Source: Fremontodendron californicum (Eukaryota; Streptophyta; Magnoliopsida; Malvales; Malvaceae). Taken from it: a stretch of 64,000 nucleotides of DNA. Made by a program: the position numbers and the translations under genes. How positions within the stretch are numbered: position 1 is the stretch's first letter; each line of letters begins with the position of its first letter. Shown here piece after piece: positions 44,993-56,320 of the stretch. The stretch lies in assembly GCA_030761205.1 (NCBI GenBank), contig JAULJL010000004.1, forward strand, positions 20,247,172 through 20,311,171, in the 5' to 3' direction. Below the pieces are notes generated by a model. The model saw only the letters and a list, made by a program, of their open reading frames with translations, did no database searches and was not told the DNA's origin.

Positions 44993-46172
44993 TTATCTGG
45001 TGAGTTTTCTTCCATGCTTCAATCGCTGCCCGCACTTTTCTAGAATATCCGTCTTCCCCATAAGTGAACTCTGATGATCCTAAATTATGAGTCATGGGTG
45101 TGAATTGTCGAGACTCAACCTGTCTTTGCACCAACAGAGGCGCATAACTCACAGACCCCTAAATTCCGAGCAGTGGAACTCCCGGGTTGTCCCTACATTT
45201 GTACATAATCGGCATAGGAACCATCCATGGAGCTCTCCAAGTCACCATCTCCCCTTTTAGATTCCGGAACATGTTGACCCATTTCTCTTCATTCCCGTCC
45301 TTAGGCCAATCATTTTGAAGGAATTCCCTAAGCGGAACTAAAGTCTTCATGTATGGTTTGAAGGAAACATTTTCTATCTTCCAAAAGTGAATTTGAATCC
45401 AAATATAAAGGAGTTGTACACACCCCTTGATTCTCCCTTGTCCGGCCCTTTTACAAAAATTCAAGGATCGGATAGTTTCAGCTACGATGGCCGGAGATGG
45501 GTTGATCTTTTGTTCCAACTTTTCAAAGAAATCAAACACGGCTATATCCACATGACCCAATATCTTCGGGAATATGATTAATCCGTAAATGGCTAGAGCG
45601 AAGATGTCCCTGGCTTTTGCTTTGTCGGAACAACCCAATATCAACTGTCGGAGCGTTTCCCACGGAATGCACTCATTTTTCTGCTTTGTGTCCACATGAC
45701 TCTCAACCCATGTTGTATCCATTCCCGTGATCCTAGCCACTTTCTTCTTAAGACCTGAAGGTTTCATTTCCTTCAAATATACCCGATCAGGATTTAAACA
45801 TTCAATACGTAACAGTGTCGAATATTCTTCGATCAGTGGTGTCATATCCTCCTTGTTAAAAGTGAAACATCTATAAGCAGGATTCCAAAACTGTACCATA
45901 GCCTGAATCAACCCACTATTGACCTGAATCGGAATTAAGAGTGCTATGTCTCCATATTTCTGAGTGAAGGCTTCTTTCTCTGATACATTCCACTCGTTCC
46001 AAATGTCGGCTAACCCTCGGAGATTATTCTGTCTAGGATCCACTTTGACCCTTTCCGGCAATATTGACACATAATCCTTCTTGAGGCAATCACCATCCTC
46101 CCTCTGATCTTTTTCCGACCGTGCCCTGACTACTGCATGATCTTCTATCACTGAAATAACCTGACCCTCCAT
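44993..46172 (-). pseudogene. ORF1 protein of a Tat/Ogre-like element (DUF7745-like)
   Basis: A 337-codon open frame from ATG 46172 to a TAG at 45159-45161, resuming in the same family reading down to 44993. Conserved parts are PAYRCFTFNKEDMTPLIEEY, ARDIFALAIYGLIIFPKILG, PAIVAETIRSLNFCKRAG, REFLQNDWPKDGNEEKWVN, WRAPWMVPMPIMYKC and VPLLGI. This resembles plant proteins carrying the DUF7745-type domain, from memory. The stop replaces the tryptophan codon TGG that the two other copies (55244 and 58940) have. It lies just downstream of a leader and PBS in the same orientation, so it is the extra ORF upstream of gag known from Ogre-type elements. Its function is unknown. Confidence 0.75.
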
Positions 46173-47111
46173 GAAAATCCTTTGGGTTGATAACTATCCC
46201 GAGGCCAATAAACTTCAAGTGTATGATGATGTCTATGATGCATGTCAAAGAAAAGAAAACAGAAAGAATTAGATTAGTAAGGAAATGAATTCACAAATAT
46301 AACATAAATAACAACATGCTTAAAAAAAATGTCCCAAAATTTAAACAGAGCTACGTCATTACGACGCCTTTGGGACAAAATAATAAAAAAATACGAGTGG
46401 TATGATGTTCGTTCATCATCACCCAATTTGTATCTAACACATAGAAAGATGGTAAAAGGTTGGAAATGTTCCTCCATGTGTTCTTAAACTTCGGGTATCT
46501 AACAGAAATCCGGCATGGCTTCGCCTAGGTTCGCTATATGAAGGTGAATTGGTTCTAAGGCCCCGAATTGTTCCTCACTGTCGTCGGTGAAGGATAGTAA
46601 GGCACCCCGATAAAAGCGAGTTCAATTCGTTAGAGTATATTTTCCTATGCCCGTACGGAGGATTGTCACGAAGGCATTAGGTACTTTATACTCCGGAAGT
46701 GTTTCACTAGCCCATACGGAGGATCAATCACGAAGGCGTCGTTACTTTACTTCCACTTAAAAGGACGGAACCCGGGTAGAGGATTCATGCTATGCAAATG
46801 CAAATACAGTGTGTACGGAGGAACAAAACAAACCTGTCACCACCTATTCTACAACCCTTATTTTAAATACCCTACTAAAATCAAACAATGTAAAGCATCA
46901 GTCAAACAAACACATAAATATACGCAACAAAATAAACAGAGAACAACTAATAATATGAATGCACATGAATATGGACATATTAAAACATTTTTTTATTTTC
47001 AAAATTCTCTTTTATTTTAAAAAGCTATGGGAATTAAAATTAAATACCAATTAAACCAACAAAATCAAGACTTTGATAACACACGACTAATTCTAGGCCT
47101 GACTCTCTAAT
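46173..47111 (-). other. Leader between PBS and ORF1 (minus strand)
   Basis: Noncoding. Between about 46500 and 46800 it matches the element 1 leader in reverse, including two copies of a GATTGTCACGAAGG / GATCAATCACGAAGG motif equivalent to the direct repeats at 11014 and 11075. In this element the leader opens onto ORF1, whereas in element 1 it opens onto the first gag-like cassette. Confidence 0.7.
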
Positions 47112-47222
47112 GTCCCCAGTGGAGTCGCCAAGCTGTCGCAACCTAAAAAATAACGAGTCTTATCGCAAGACTTTATTATTCGTTAAGCGTGACATTAAAA
47201 AAAAGTCGACTTAATTCCTCTA
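47112..47222 (-). repeat. PBS (47112-47130) and LTR 3' end (47134-47222), minus strand
   Basis: GTCCCCAGTGGAGTCGCCA is the reverse of the element 1 PBS. Three bases away is TGTCGCAACC, the reverse of the LTR terminus TTGCGACA. Only 89 bp of the LTR remain before the sequence changes to gag at about 47222. Confidence 0.85.
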
Positions 47223-47548
47223 GCAAAATGAAGGTTGACCGAAATTTTGTGCTTCGGTCGCCGGCTGGATGTAGATATAGATGCTGCCCCAGTTGGAATT
47301 TCATTTCCCACAGGTTGGGATGTCTGGCCATTTCTCTGTACCACTTCTGGTCTATCCTCCTGATTCACTGCCCCCATTCCAGCAACTGAATTCTCTGCGG
47401 GCCACTTCTGCTTCATCATATTGCTCATCATCTCCATGAGCTTTGTCATCTGTTCTTGTGTCTCTTCTTGAGACTTAGTCAACTGTTCTTATAGTTCTTT
47501 CTGGATTCTTTCCATTCTCTCAATTCTGGCAAGCTGATCGTTTTCCAT
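47223..47548 (-). pseudogene. gag: gag N-terminal fragment (minus strand)
   Basis: Starts at ATG 47548 with MENDQLARIERMERIQKEL, a stop, then QLTKSQEETQEQMTKLMEMM and a linker with GMGAVNQEDRPEVVQRNGQ. It corresponds to the Gag N-terminal coil of the cassettes at 14061 and 32204. It is joined to an LTR end on one side and to the 2.4-kb tandem array on the other. A homologous minus-strand piece is at about 60870-61134. Confidence 0.75.
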
Positions 47549-47679
47549 GGCTTTTGTTCGAGACCGAGTATTGTAAGAGTGTTGGAAATCTGGTTCTTTC
47601 TGAGTGCGACCAATTGTACCTTTATTTTTTAAAAACCATGGATTAGAAATTATTGACACATTTCTTATTTTATTTTATA

Positions 47680-47930
47680 AAAAATGAATAAATGAATGGA
47701 TCAGTGTTTTCTTATTTTATTTTATAAAAAATGAATAAATGAATGAATGAATCAGTGTTTAATGAATGAACAACTAAGTAAATGACTAAGTGTTATGAAC
47801 TTAGATGACTAATTATAAATGAATGAACAAATAAATAAATGGCTAAGTGTATGAACAATTTATAAAGAATAAATGAATGAATGATTACGAATATGAACAA
47901 ATAAAAATGAGTGAATAATGAATGTATTTA
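47680..47930 (+). repeat. ATGA/AATG microsatellite-rich block (one per 2.43-kb unit)
   Basis: Runs of ATAAATGAATGAATGAATGA and related text. The same block follows in each unit at about 50150-50345, 52570-52770 and 55005-55200. No other LTR in the window has it. Confidence 0.8.
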
Positions 47931-47939
47931 AAGTATTGG

Positions 47940-49330
47940 CCCCGGGATAATTCCAACCAAACGGTCTGGAAATGGACTCCAAAAATTCTGAAATTTGGCA
48001 AATCTCATTTTTAAATTATTTGGAAGAGATTGGCGAAAGAAAATCTTGATTCGGAGTTCGTTTGCAAAATGGCAAAATCCCGGGCCTCCTATGCAGCAAT
48101 TCAAGCCAATAAATCCCGAAAAAAATACCAAATGAGCTCCAAAAATTATGAAAACTTCCAGATCACACTTTTTAATTATTTTGAAGAGATTGGTGAAGAA
48201 AAATCATGATTTGGAGCTCGTTTAAAACATGGTAAAATGTGGGGGCATAAAAGGGCATTTTGGGAAGAAAAAATCCAAATTAATAGTAAACGGACTCGGA
48301 TAATTTTGAAAACTTACAGAACTCAATATTTTATTATTTTGGAAGTATTAAAAAAAATTGAATTTGGTGTCCGTTTGATATTTATTTGCATCCGGGGGGC
48401 AAAATGGTCATGCAAATGGACTCCGAAAATTCTGAAAATTTGTCAATCTCATTCTTAAATCAATTGAAAGAGATTGGCGAAAGAAAATCTTGATTCCGAG
48501 TTCGTTTACAAAATGGCCAAATCTCGGGCCTATACAGTAATTCAAAAAGGAAAATCCCAGCAAAATAGCAAATGAGCTCCAAATCTTTTGAAATTTTGCA
48601 GATCTCATTTTTAAATTATTTGAAAGAGATCGGCGAAAGAAAATCTTGATTCGGAGTTCGTTTGCAAAATGGCCAAATCCCGGGCCTCCTATGTAGTAAT
48701 TCAAAAAGAAAAATCCTGAAAAAATAGCATATGAGCTCCAAATCTTTTGAAATTTTGCAGATCTCATTTTTAAATGATTTGGAAGAATTGGCGAAAGAAA
48801 ATCTTTATTCGGAGTTCGTTTGCAAAATGGTCAAATCCCGGGCTCCTATTAAATAATTCAAAAAGATAAATCCCGGAAAAATAGCAAATGGACTCCAAAA
48901 ATTCTGAAATTTGGCAAATCTCATTTTTAAATTATTTGGAAGAGATTGGCAAAATAAAATCTTGATTCGGAGTTCGTTTGCAAAATGGCCAAATCCCGGG
49001 CCTCCAATGTAGTAATTCAAGCCGATAAATCCCGAAAAAATACCAAATGAGCTCCAAAAATTATGAAAACTTCCAGATCACACTTTTTAATTATTTTGAA
49101 GAGATTGGAGAAGAAAAATCTTGATTTGGAGCTCGTTTAGAAAATGGTAAAATGTAGGGGTAAAAGGGTACTTTGGGAAGAAAAAATCAAAATAAATAGC
49201 AAACGGACTCGGATAATTTTGAAAACTTTCGGAACTCAATATTTTATTATTTTGGAATTATTAAACAGAGAAAATATTGAATTTGGAGTCCGTTTGATAT
49301 TTATTTGCATCCGGGGGGCAAAATGGTCAT
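47940..49330 (+). repeat. About 160-bp LTR tandem units within unit 1
   Basis: Units of the LTR repeat, about 155-160 bp, in plus orientation. Because 159 is divisible by three, the antisense strand shows open frames with a 53-residue period containing GGPGFGHFANELRIKIFF. Similar frames appear in the other arrays. I treat them as a side effect of the period. Confidence 0.8.
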
Positions 49331-52300
49331 TTCACCCAAGCAACCGAAAAGGGCTTCTTTGGGCCTTTCAAAAAATCAGAGTTGGGCTGGAAAAGAGAAG
49401 TGCTGGCCTGCCCAAGCCCAAAGGTAGGATGAAGCTTCTGATTTTTCAATCAAGTGGCTAAAAATCAAGAGTTAGTTAGAGATTCTCTTTGATCAAGCCA
49501 TGGTGATTAAGCCACATAGGCTAAGAAAGATGTCAACATTATTCTTGGACAGCTGTAATTTGAGAGAGCTGAGATGCTAATCTAAAGGTTGTAATTTCAT
49601 GATTTTTCACCTTGAATTATTAGCCATTTGATGGAAAATTGGTTACACAAAAATGACAACATCTTGGAGCCAATATAACCCCATTCAGCCAGCCCTTGTT
49701 GGAGGGTCAGATTTTCATTTTTTCTTTTCCATTTTGCTGAGTTCTTAGAGTTTTTACTTAGTTTTTGCTATTTTAATCTCTACTTGGTGAGTTTTCATTT
49801 TAAAATAATGTTTTTGTTCTTCCTTCATCTCCTTTCTTAAGTATATTTTTTTTACATTTTGTTTTTACAATAAACTCACCATAGCCAAAAGGCCTACATT
49901 ATTTATTTTAAGTTGCTGTTTTGGTTTTATTTTACCATATTGTTTATGCTATTTTTTTTTTATGTTTTAAATGTTATGTTACTTCATATACTTGAGTTAT
50001 ATTTTAATTTGGTTGCTTTGTTTGTTGCGACCGAGTATTGTAAGAGTGTTGCAAATCTGGTTCTTTCTGAGTGCGACCAATTGTATCTTTATTTTTTAAA
50101 AACCATGGAGTAGAAATTATTGACACATTTCTTATTTTATTTTATAAAAAATGAATAAATGAATGAATGAATGAATCAGTGTTTAATGAATGAACAACTA
50201 AGTAAATGACTAAGTTTTATGAACTTAGATGACTAATTATAAATGAATGAACAAATAAATAAATGGCTAAGTGTATGAACAATTTATAAAGAATAAATGA
50301 ATGAATGATTACGAATATGAACAAATAAAAATGAGTGAATAATGAATGTATTTAAAGTATTGGCCCCGGGATAATTCCAACCAAACGGTCTGCAAATGGA
50401 CTCCAAAAATTCTGAAATTTGGCAAATCTCATTTTTATATTATTTGGAAGAGATTGGCGAAAGAAAATCTTGATTCGGAGTTCGTTTGCAAAATGGCCAA
50501 ATCCTGGGCCTCCTATGTAGTAATTCAAGCCGATAAATCCCGAAAAAATACCAAATGAGCTCCAAAAATTATGAAAATTTCCAGATCACACTTTTTAATT
50601 ATTTTGAAGAGATTGGTGAAGAAAAATCATGATGTGGAACTCGTTTAAAAAATGGTAAAATGTAGGGGCATAAAAGGGCATTTTGGGAAGAAAAAATCCA
50701 AATAAATAGAAAACGGACTCGGATAATTTTGAAAACTTCCAGAACTCAATATTTTATTATTTTGGAAGTATTAAAAAAAATTGAATTTAGAGTCCGTTTG
50801 ATATTTATTTGCATCCGGGGGCCAAAATGGTCATGCAAATGGACTGCGAAAATTCTGAAAATTTGTCAATCTCATTCTTAAATCATTTGAAAGAGATTGG
50901 CGAAAGAAAATCTTGATTCCGAGTTCTTTTGTAAAATGGCCAAATCCCGGGCCTCCTATGCAGTAATTCAAAAAGGAAAATCCAGAAAAATAGCAAATGA
51001 GCTCCAAATCTTTTGAAATTTTGTAGATCTCATTTTTAAATTATTTGAAAGAGATTGGTGAAAGAAAATCTTGATTCGGAGTTCGTTTGCAAAATGGCCA
51101 AATCCCGGGCCTCCTATGTAGTAATTCAAAAAGAAAAATCCTGAAAAAATAGCAACTGAGCTCCAAATCTTTTGAAATTTTGCAGATCTCATTTTTAAAT
51201 TATTTGGAAGAATTGGCGAAAGAAAATCTTTATTCGGAGTTCGTTTACAAAATGGTCAAATCCCGGGCCTCCTCTTAAATAATTCAAAAAGATAAATCCC
51301 GGAAAAATAGCAAATGGACTCCAAAAATTCTGAAATTTGGCAAATCTCATTTTTAAATTATTTGGAAGAGATTGGGAAAATAAAATCTTGATTCGGAGTT
51401 CGTTTGCAAAATGGCCAAATCCCGGGCCTCCTATGCAGTAATTCAAGTCGATAAATCCCGAAAAAATACCAAATGAGCTCCAAAAATTATGAAAACTTCC
51501 AGATCACACTTTTTAATTATTTTGAAGAGATTGGTGAAGAAAAAACTTGATTTGGAGCTCGTTTAGAAAATGGTAAAATGTAGGGGCATAAAAGGGCATT
51601 TTGGGAAGAAAAAATCGAAATAAATAGCAAACGGACTCGGATAATTTTGAAAACTTCCAGAACTCAATATTTTATTATTTTGGAATTATTAAAAAAAAGA
51701 AAAAATTGAATTTGGAGTCCGTTTGATATTTATTTGCATCCGGGGGGCAAAATGGTCATTTCACCCAAGCAACCGAAAAGGGCTTCTTTGGGCCTTTCAA
51801 AAATTTAGAGTTGGGCTGGAAAAGAGAAGTGCTGGCCTGCCCAAGCCCAAAGGTAGGAGGAAGCTTCTGATTTTTCAATCAAGTGGCTAAAAATCAAGAG
51901 TTAGTTAGAGATTCTCTTTGATCAAGCCATGGTGATTAAGCCACATAGGCTAACAAAGATGTCAACATTATTCTTGGACAGCTGTAATTTGAGAGAGCTA
52001 AGATGCTAATCTAATGGTGGTAATTTCATGATTTTTCACCTTGAATTATTAGCCATTTGATGGAAAATTGGTTACACAAAAATGACAACATCTTGGAGCC
52101 AATATAACCCTATTCGGCCAGCCCTTGTTGGGGGGTCAGATTTTCATTTTTTCTTTTCCATTTTGCTGAGTTCTTAGAGTTTTTTACTTAGTTTTTGCTA
52201 TTTTAATCTCTACTTGGTGAGTTTTCATTTTAAAATAATGTTTTTGTTCTTCCTTCATCTCCTTTCTTAAGTATATTTTTTTTACATTTTGTTTTTACAA

Positions 52301-55243
52301 TAAACTCACCATGGCCAAATGGCCTACATTATTTATTTTAAGTTGCTGTTTTGGTTCGTTTTACCATATTGTTTATGCTATTTTTTTATGTTTTAAATGT
52401 TATGTTACTTCATATACTTGAGTTATATTTTAATTTGGTTGCTTTGTTTGTTGCGACCGAGTATTGTAAGAGTGTTGCAAATCTGGTTCTTTCTGAGTGC
52501 GACCAATTGTATCTTTATTTTTTAAAAACCATGGAGTAGAAATTATTGACACATTTCTTATTTTATTTTATAAAAAATGAATAAATGAATGAATGAATGA
52601 ATCAGTGTTTAATGAATGAACAACTAAGTAAATGACTAAGTGTTATGAACTTAGATGACTAATTATAAATGAATGAACAAATAAATAAATGGCTAAGTGT
52701 ATGAACAATTTATAAAGAATAAATGAATGAATGATTACGAATATGAACAAATAAAAATGAGTGAATAATGAATGTATTTAAAGTATTGGCCCCGGGATAA
52801 TTCCAACCAAACGGTCTGCAAATGGACTCCAAAAATTCTGAAATTTGGTTATCTCATTTTTATATTAATTGGAAGAGATTGGCGAAAGAAAATCTTGATT
52901 CGGAGTTCGTTTGCAAAATGGCCAAATCCCGGGCCTCCTATGTAGTAATTCAAGCCGATAAATCCCGAAAAAATACCAAATGAGCTCCAAAATTTATGAA
53001 AACTTTCAGATCACACTTTTTAATTATTTTGAAGAGATTGGTGAAGAAAAATCTTGATTTGGAACTCGTTTAAAAAATGGTAAAATGTAGGGGCATAAAA
53101 GGGCATTTTGTTAAGAAAAAATCCAAATAAATAGAAAACGGACTCGGATAATTTTGAAAACATCCAGAACTCAATATTTTATTATTTTGGAAGTATTAAA
53201 AAAAATTGAATTTGGAGTCCGTTTGATATTTATTTGCATCCGGGGGGCAAAATGGTCATGCAAATGGACTGCGAAAATTTTGAAAATTTGTCAATCTCAT
53301 TCTTAAATCATTTGAAAGAGATTGGCGAAAGAAAATCTTGATTCCGAGTTGTTTGCAAAATGGCCAAATCTGGGGCCTCCTATGCAGTAATTCAAAAAGG
53401 AAAATCCAGAAAAATAGCAAATGAGCTCCAAATCTTTTGAAATTTTGTAGATCTCATTTTTAAATTATTTGGAAGAGATTGGTGAAAGAAAATCTTGATT
53501 CGGAGTTCGTTTGCAAAATGGCCAAATCCCGGGCCTCCTATGTAGTAATTCAAAAAGAAAAATCCTGAAAAAATAGCAACTGAGCTCCAAATCTTTTGAA
53601 ATTTTGCAGATCTCATTTTTAAATTATTTGGAAGAATTGGCGAAAGAAAATCTTTATTCGGAGTTCGTTTGCAAAATGGTCAAATCCCAGGCCTCCTATT
53701 AAATAATTCAAAAAGATAAATCCCGGAAAAATAGCAAATGGACTCCAAAAATTCTGAAATTTTGCAAATCTCATTTCTAAATTATTTGGAAGAGATTGGG
53801 AAAATAAAATCTTGATTCGGAGTTCGTTTGCAAAATGGCCAAATCCCGGGCCTCCTATGTAGTAATTCAAGCCGATAAATCCCGAGAAAATACCAAATGA
53901 GCTCCAAAAATTATGAAAACTTCCAGATCACACTTTTTAATTATTTTGAAGAGATTGGTGAAGAAAAATCTTGGTTTGGAGCTCGTTTAGAAAATGGTAA
54001 AATGTAAGGGCATAAAAGGGCATTTTGGGAAGAAAAAATCGAAATAAAGAGCAAACGGACTCGGATAATTTTGAAAACTTCCAGAACTCAATATTTTATT
54101 ATTTTGGAATTATTAAAAAAAAGAAAAAATTGAATTTGGAGTGCGTTTGATATTTATTTGCATCCGGGGGGCAAAATGGTCATTTCAGCCAAGCAACCGA
54201 AAAGGGCTTCTTTGGGCCTTTCAAAAAATCAGAGTTGGGCTGGAAAAGAGAAGTGCTGGCCTGCCCAAGCCCAAAGGTAGGAGGAAGCTTCTGATTTTTC
54301 AATCAAGTGGCTAAAAATCAAGAGTTAGTTAGAGATTCTCTCTGATCAAGCCATGGTGATTAAGCCACATAGGCTAAGAAAATGTGAACATTATTCTTGG
54401 ACAGCTGTAATTTGAGAGAGCTAAGATGCTAATCTAAAGGTGGTAATTTCATGATTTTTCACCTTGAATTATTAGCCATTTGATGGAAAATTGGTTACAC
54501 AAAAATGACAACATCTTGGAGCCAATATAACCCCATTCGGCCAGCCCTTGTTGGGGGGTCAGATTTTCATTTTTTCTTTTCCATTTTGCTGAGTTCTTAG
54601 AGTTTTGTACTTAGTTTTTGCTATTTTAATCTCTACTTGGTGAGTTTTCATTTTAAAATAATGTTTTTGTTCTTCCTTCATCTCCTTTCTTAAGTATATT
54701 TTTTTTTACATTTTGTTTTTACAATAAACTCACCATGGCCAAATGGCCTACATTATTTATTTTAAGTTGCTGTTTTGGTTCATTTTACCATATTGTTTAT
54801 GCTATTTTTTTTTTATGTTTTAAATGTTATGTTACTTCATATACTTGAGTTATATTTTAATTTGGTTGCTTTGTTTGTTGCGACCGAGTATTGTAAGAGT
54901 GTTGCAAATCTGGTTCTTTCTGAGTGGGACCAATTGTACCTTTATTTTTTAAAAACCATGGAGTAGAAATTATTGACACATTTCTTATTTTATTTTATAA
55001 AAAATGAATAAATGAATGAATGAATGAATCAGTGTTTAATGAATGAACAACTAAGTAAATGACTAAGTGTTATGAACTTAGATGACTAATTATAAATGAA
55101 TGAACAAATAAATAAATGGCTAAGTGTATGAACAATTTATAAAGAATAAATGAATGAATGATTACGAATATGAACAAATAAAAATGAGTGAATAATGAAT
55201 GTATTTAAAGTATTGGCCCCGGGATAATTCCAACCAAACGGTC

Positions 55244-56260
55244 GATTCAAAGTCACTTTTGGAAGATAGAAAATGTTTCCTTCAAACCATACATGAAGAC
55301 TTTAGTTCTGATTAGGGAATTCCTTCAAAATGATTGGCCTAAGGACGGGAATGAAGAGAAATGGGTCAACATGTTCCGGAATCTAAAAGGGGAGATGGTG
55401 ACTTGGAGAGCTCCATGGATGGTTCCTATGCCGATTATGTACAAATGTGGGGACAACCCGGGAGTTCCACTGCTCGGAATTTGGGGGTCTGTGAGTTATG
55501 CGCCTCTGTTGGTGCAAAGACAGGTTCAGTCTCGGCAATTCACACCCATGACTCATAATTTAGGATCATCAGAGTTCACTTATGGGGAAGACGGATATTC
55601 TGGAAAAGTGCAGGCAGCGATTGAAGCATGGAAGAAAACTCACCGGATAAAAGTGGCCAGATATGCCGACACTGTCACACCTGATTATCTGGTATGGAGG
55701 GAATTAAGGGTTAATGATAGACTAGTGATATCAGATGGGGAGGAGGTCCAGTTCATGAATCTGCCACCGAGGGAAATGCCATCAGAGTTAGAAATTGCAA
55801 GAGCGGAATTTGAAAAAGAAAAGGCCCGGATGAGTAAGGAAATTGCCCGACTGCAAGAAGAGCTTGAGGACATGAAATATAGGGAATCAGCTCGGGAAAA
55901 AAGAGAAGGAACAGATTGAGAGAGAAAGGGACACCGTTAAGGGCGACCTTCAGGAATTACATTTGGAGAACAAGAGGTATCGCTTTGAGCTCAGATTTGA
56001 GGGGACTCTCAAGACTTCCGGGGAATGGGAACAAGAAGTCAGAAACCTCAAAAAAGGAGAAGAACTATTGGGCAGAATAGGCAAAACACGAGGAAGCTCG
56101 AGCAAATCAACTTGAGGAACAAGCTAGGGAGAGCTTACAAGGTGATGCTTCTGCTAACACGTCAAAGGGCCGTGAACAAGTAGGGATCAGATGGAAGAGC
56201 AAGGCAGTTAAAGGAGGACATTGAAAAAGGTCCAGGATCTGAGGGAGTTATTATAGGACT
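55244..56260 (+). pseudogene. ORF1 C-terminal half with coiled coil
   Basis: Continues the DUF7745-like protein: SFKPYMKTLVLIREFLQND, MVPMPIMYKCGDNPGVPLLG, IWGSVSYAPLLVQRQVQSRQ, then VRYADTV-like sequence (VARYADTVTPDYLVWREL). It ends in a charged coiled-coil-like tail (ARAEFEKEKARMSKEIARLQ, EELEDMKYRESAREK). A frame change at the A run near 55897-55903 shifts the tail; the reading KEQIERERDTVKGDLQEL continues in the next frame. The left edge abuts the 2.4-kb array. The right part decays before pol begins at about 56320. Confidence 0.75.
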
Positions 56261-56320
56261 AGTATCTTGTAATAGTTTTTAGGAGAGACAGATTATCATG
56301 TTGTCTTAAACAGGGATTAG

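Larger units (their letters stand above)
47562..55243 (+). repeat. Head-to-tail array of about 2.43-kb LTR-derived units (3.15 copies)
   Basis: Unit starts, marked by GACCGAGTATTGTAAGAGTG, are at 47562, 50029, 52455 and 54882 (spacing 2467, 2426 and 2427). Each full unit has a 70-bp start, an ATGAATGAATGA-type microsatellite, several about 160-bp LTR units, a GGGGGGCAAAATGGTCAT segment, LTR middle sequence and a T-rich end TTGGTTGCTTTGTTTGTTG. The last copy stops at 55243. Units 2 and 3 are nearly identical. The join TTTGTTG/CGACCGAG replaces the continuous LTR reading TTTGTTGCCATT implied by 61420-61440. Confidence 0.9.
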
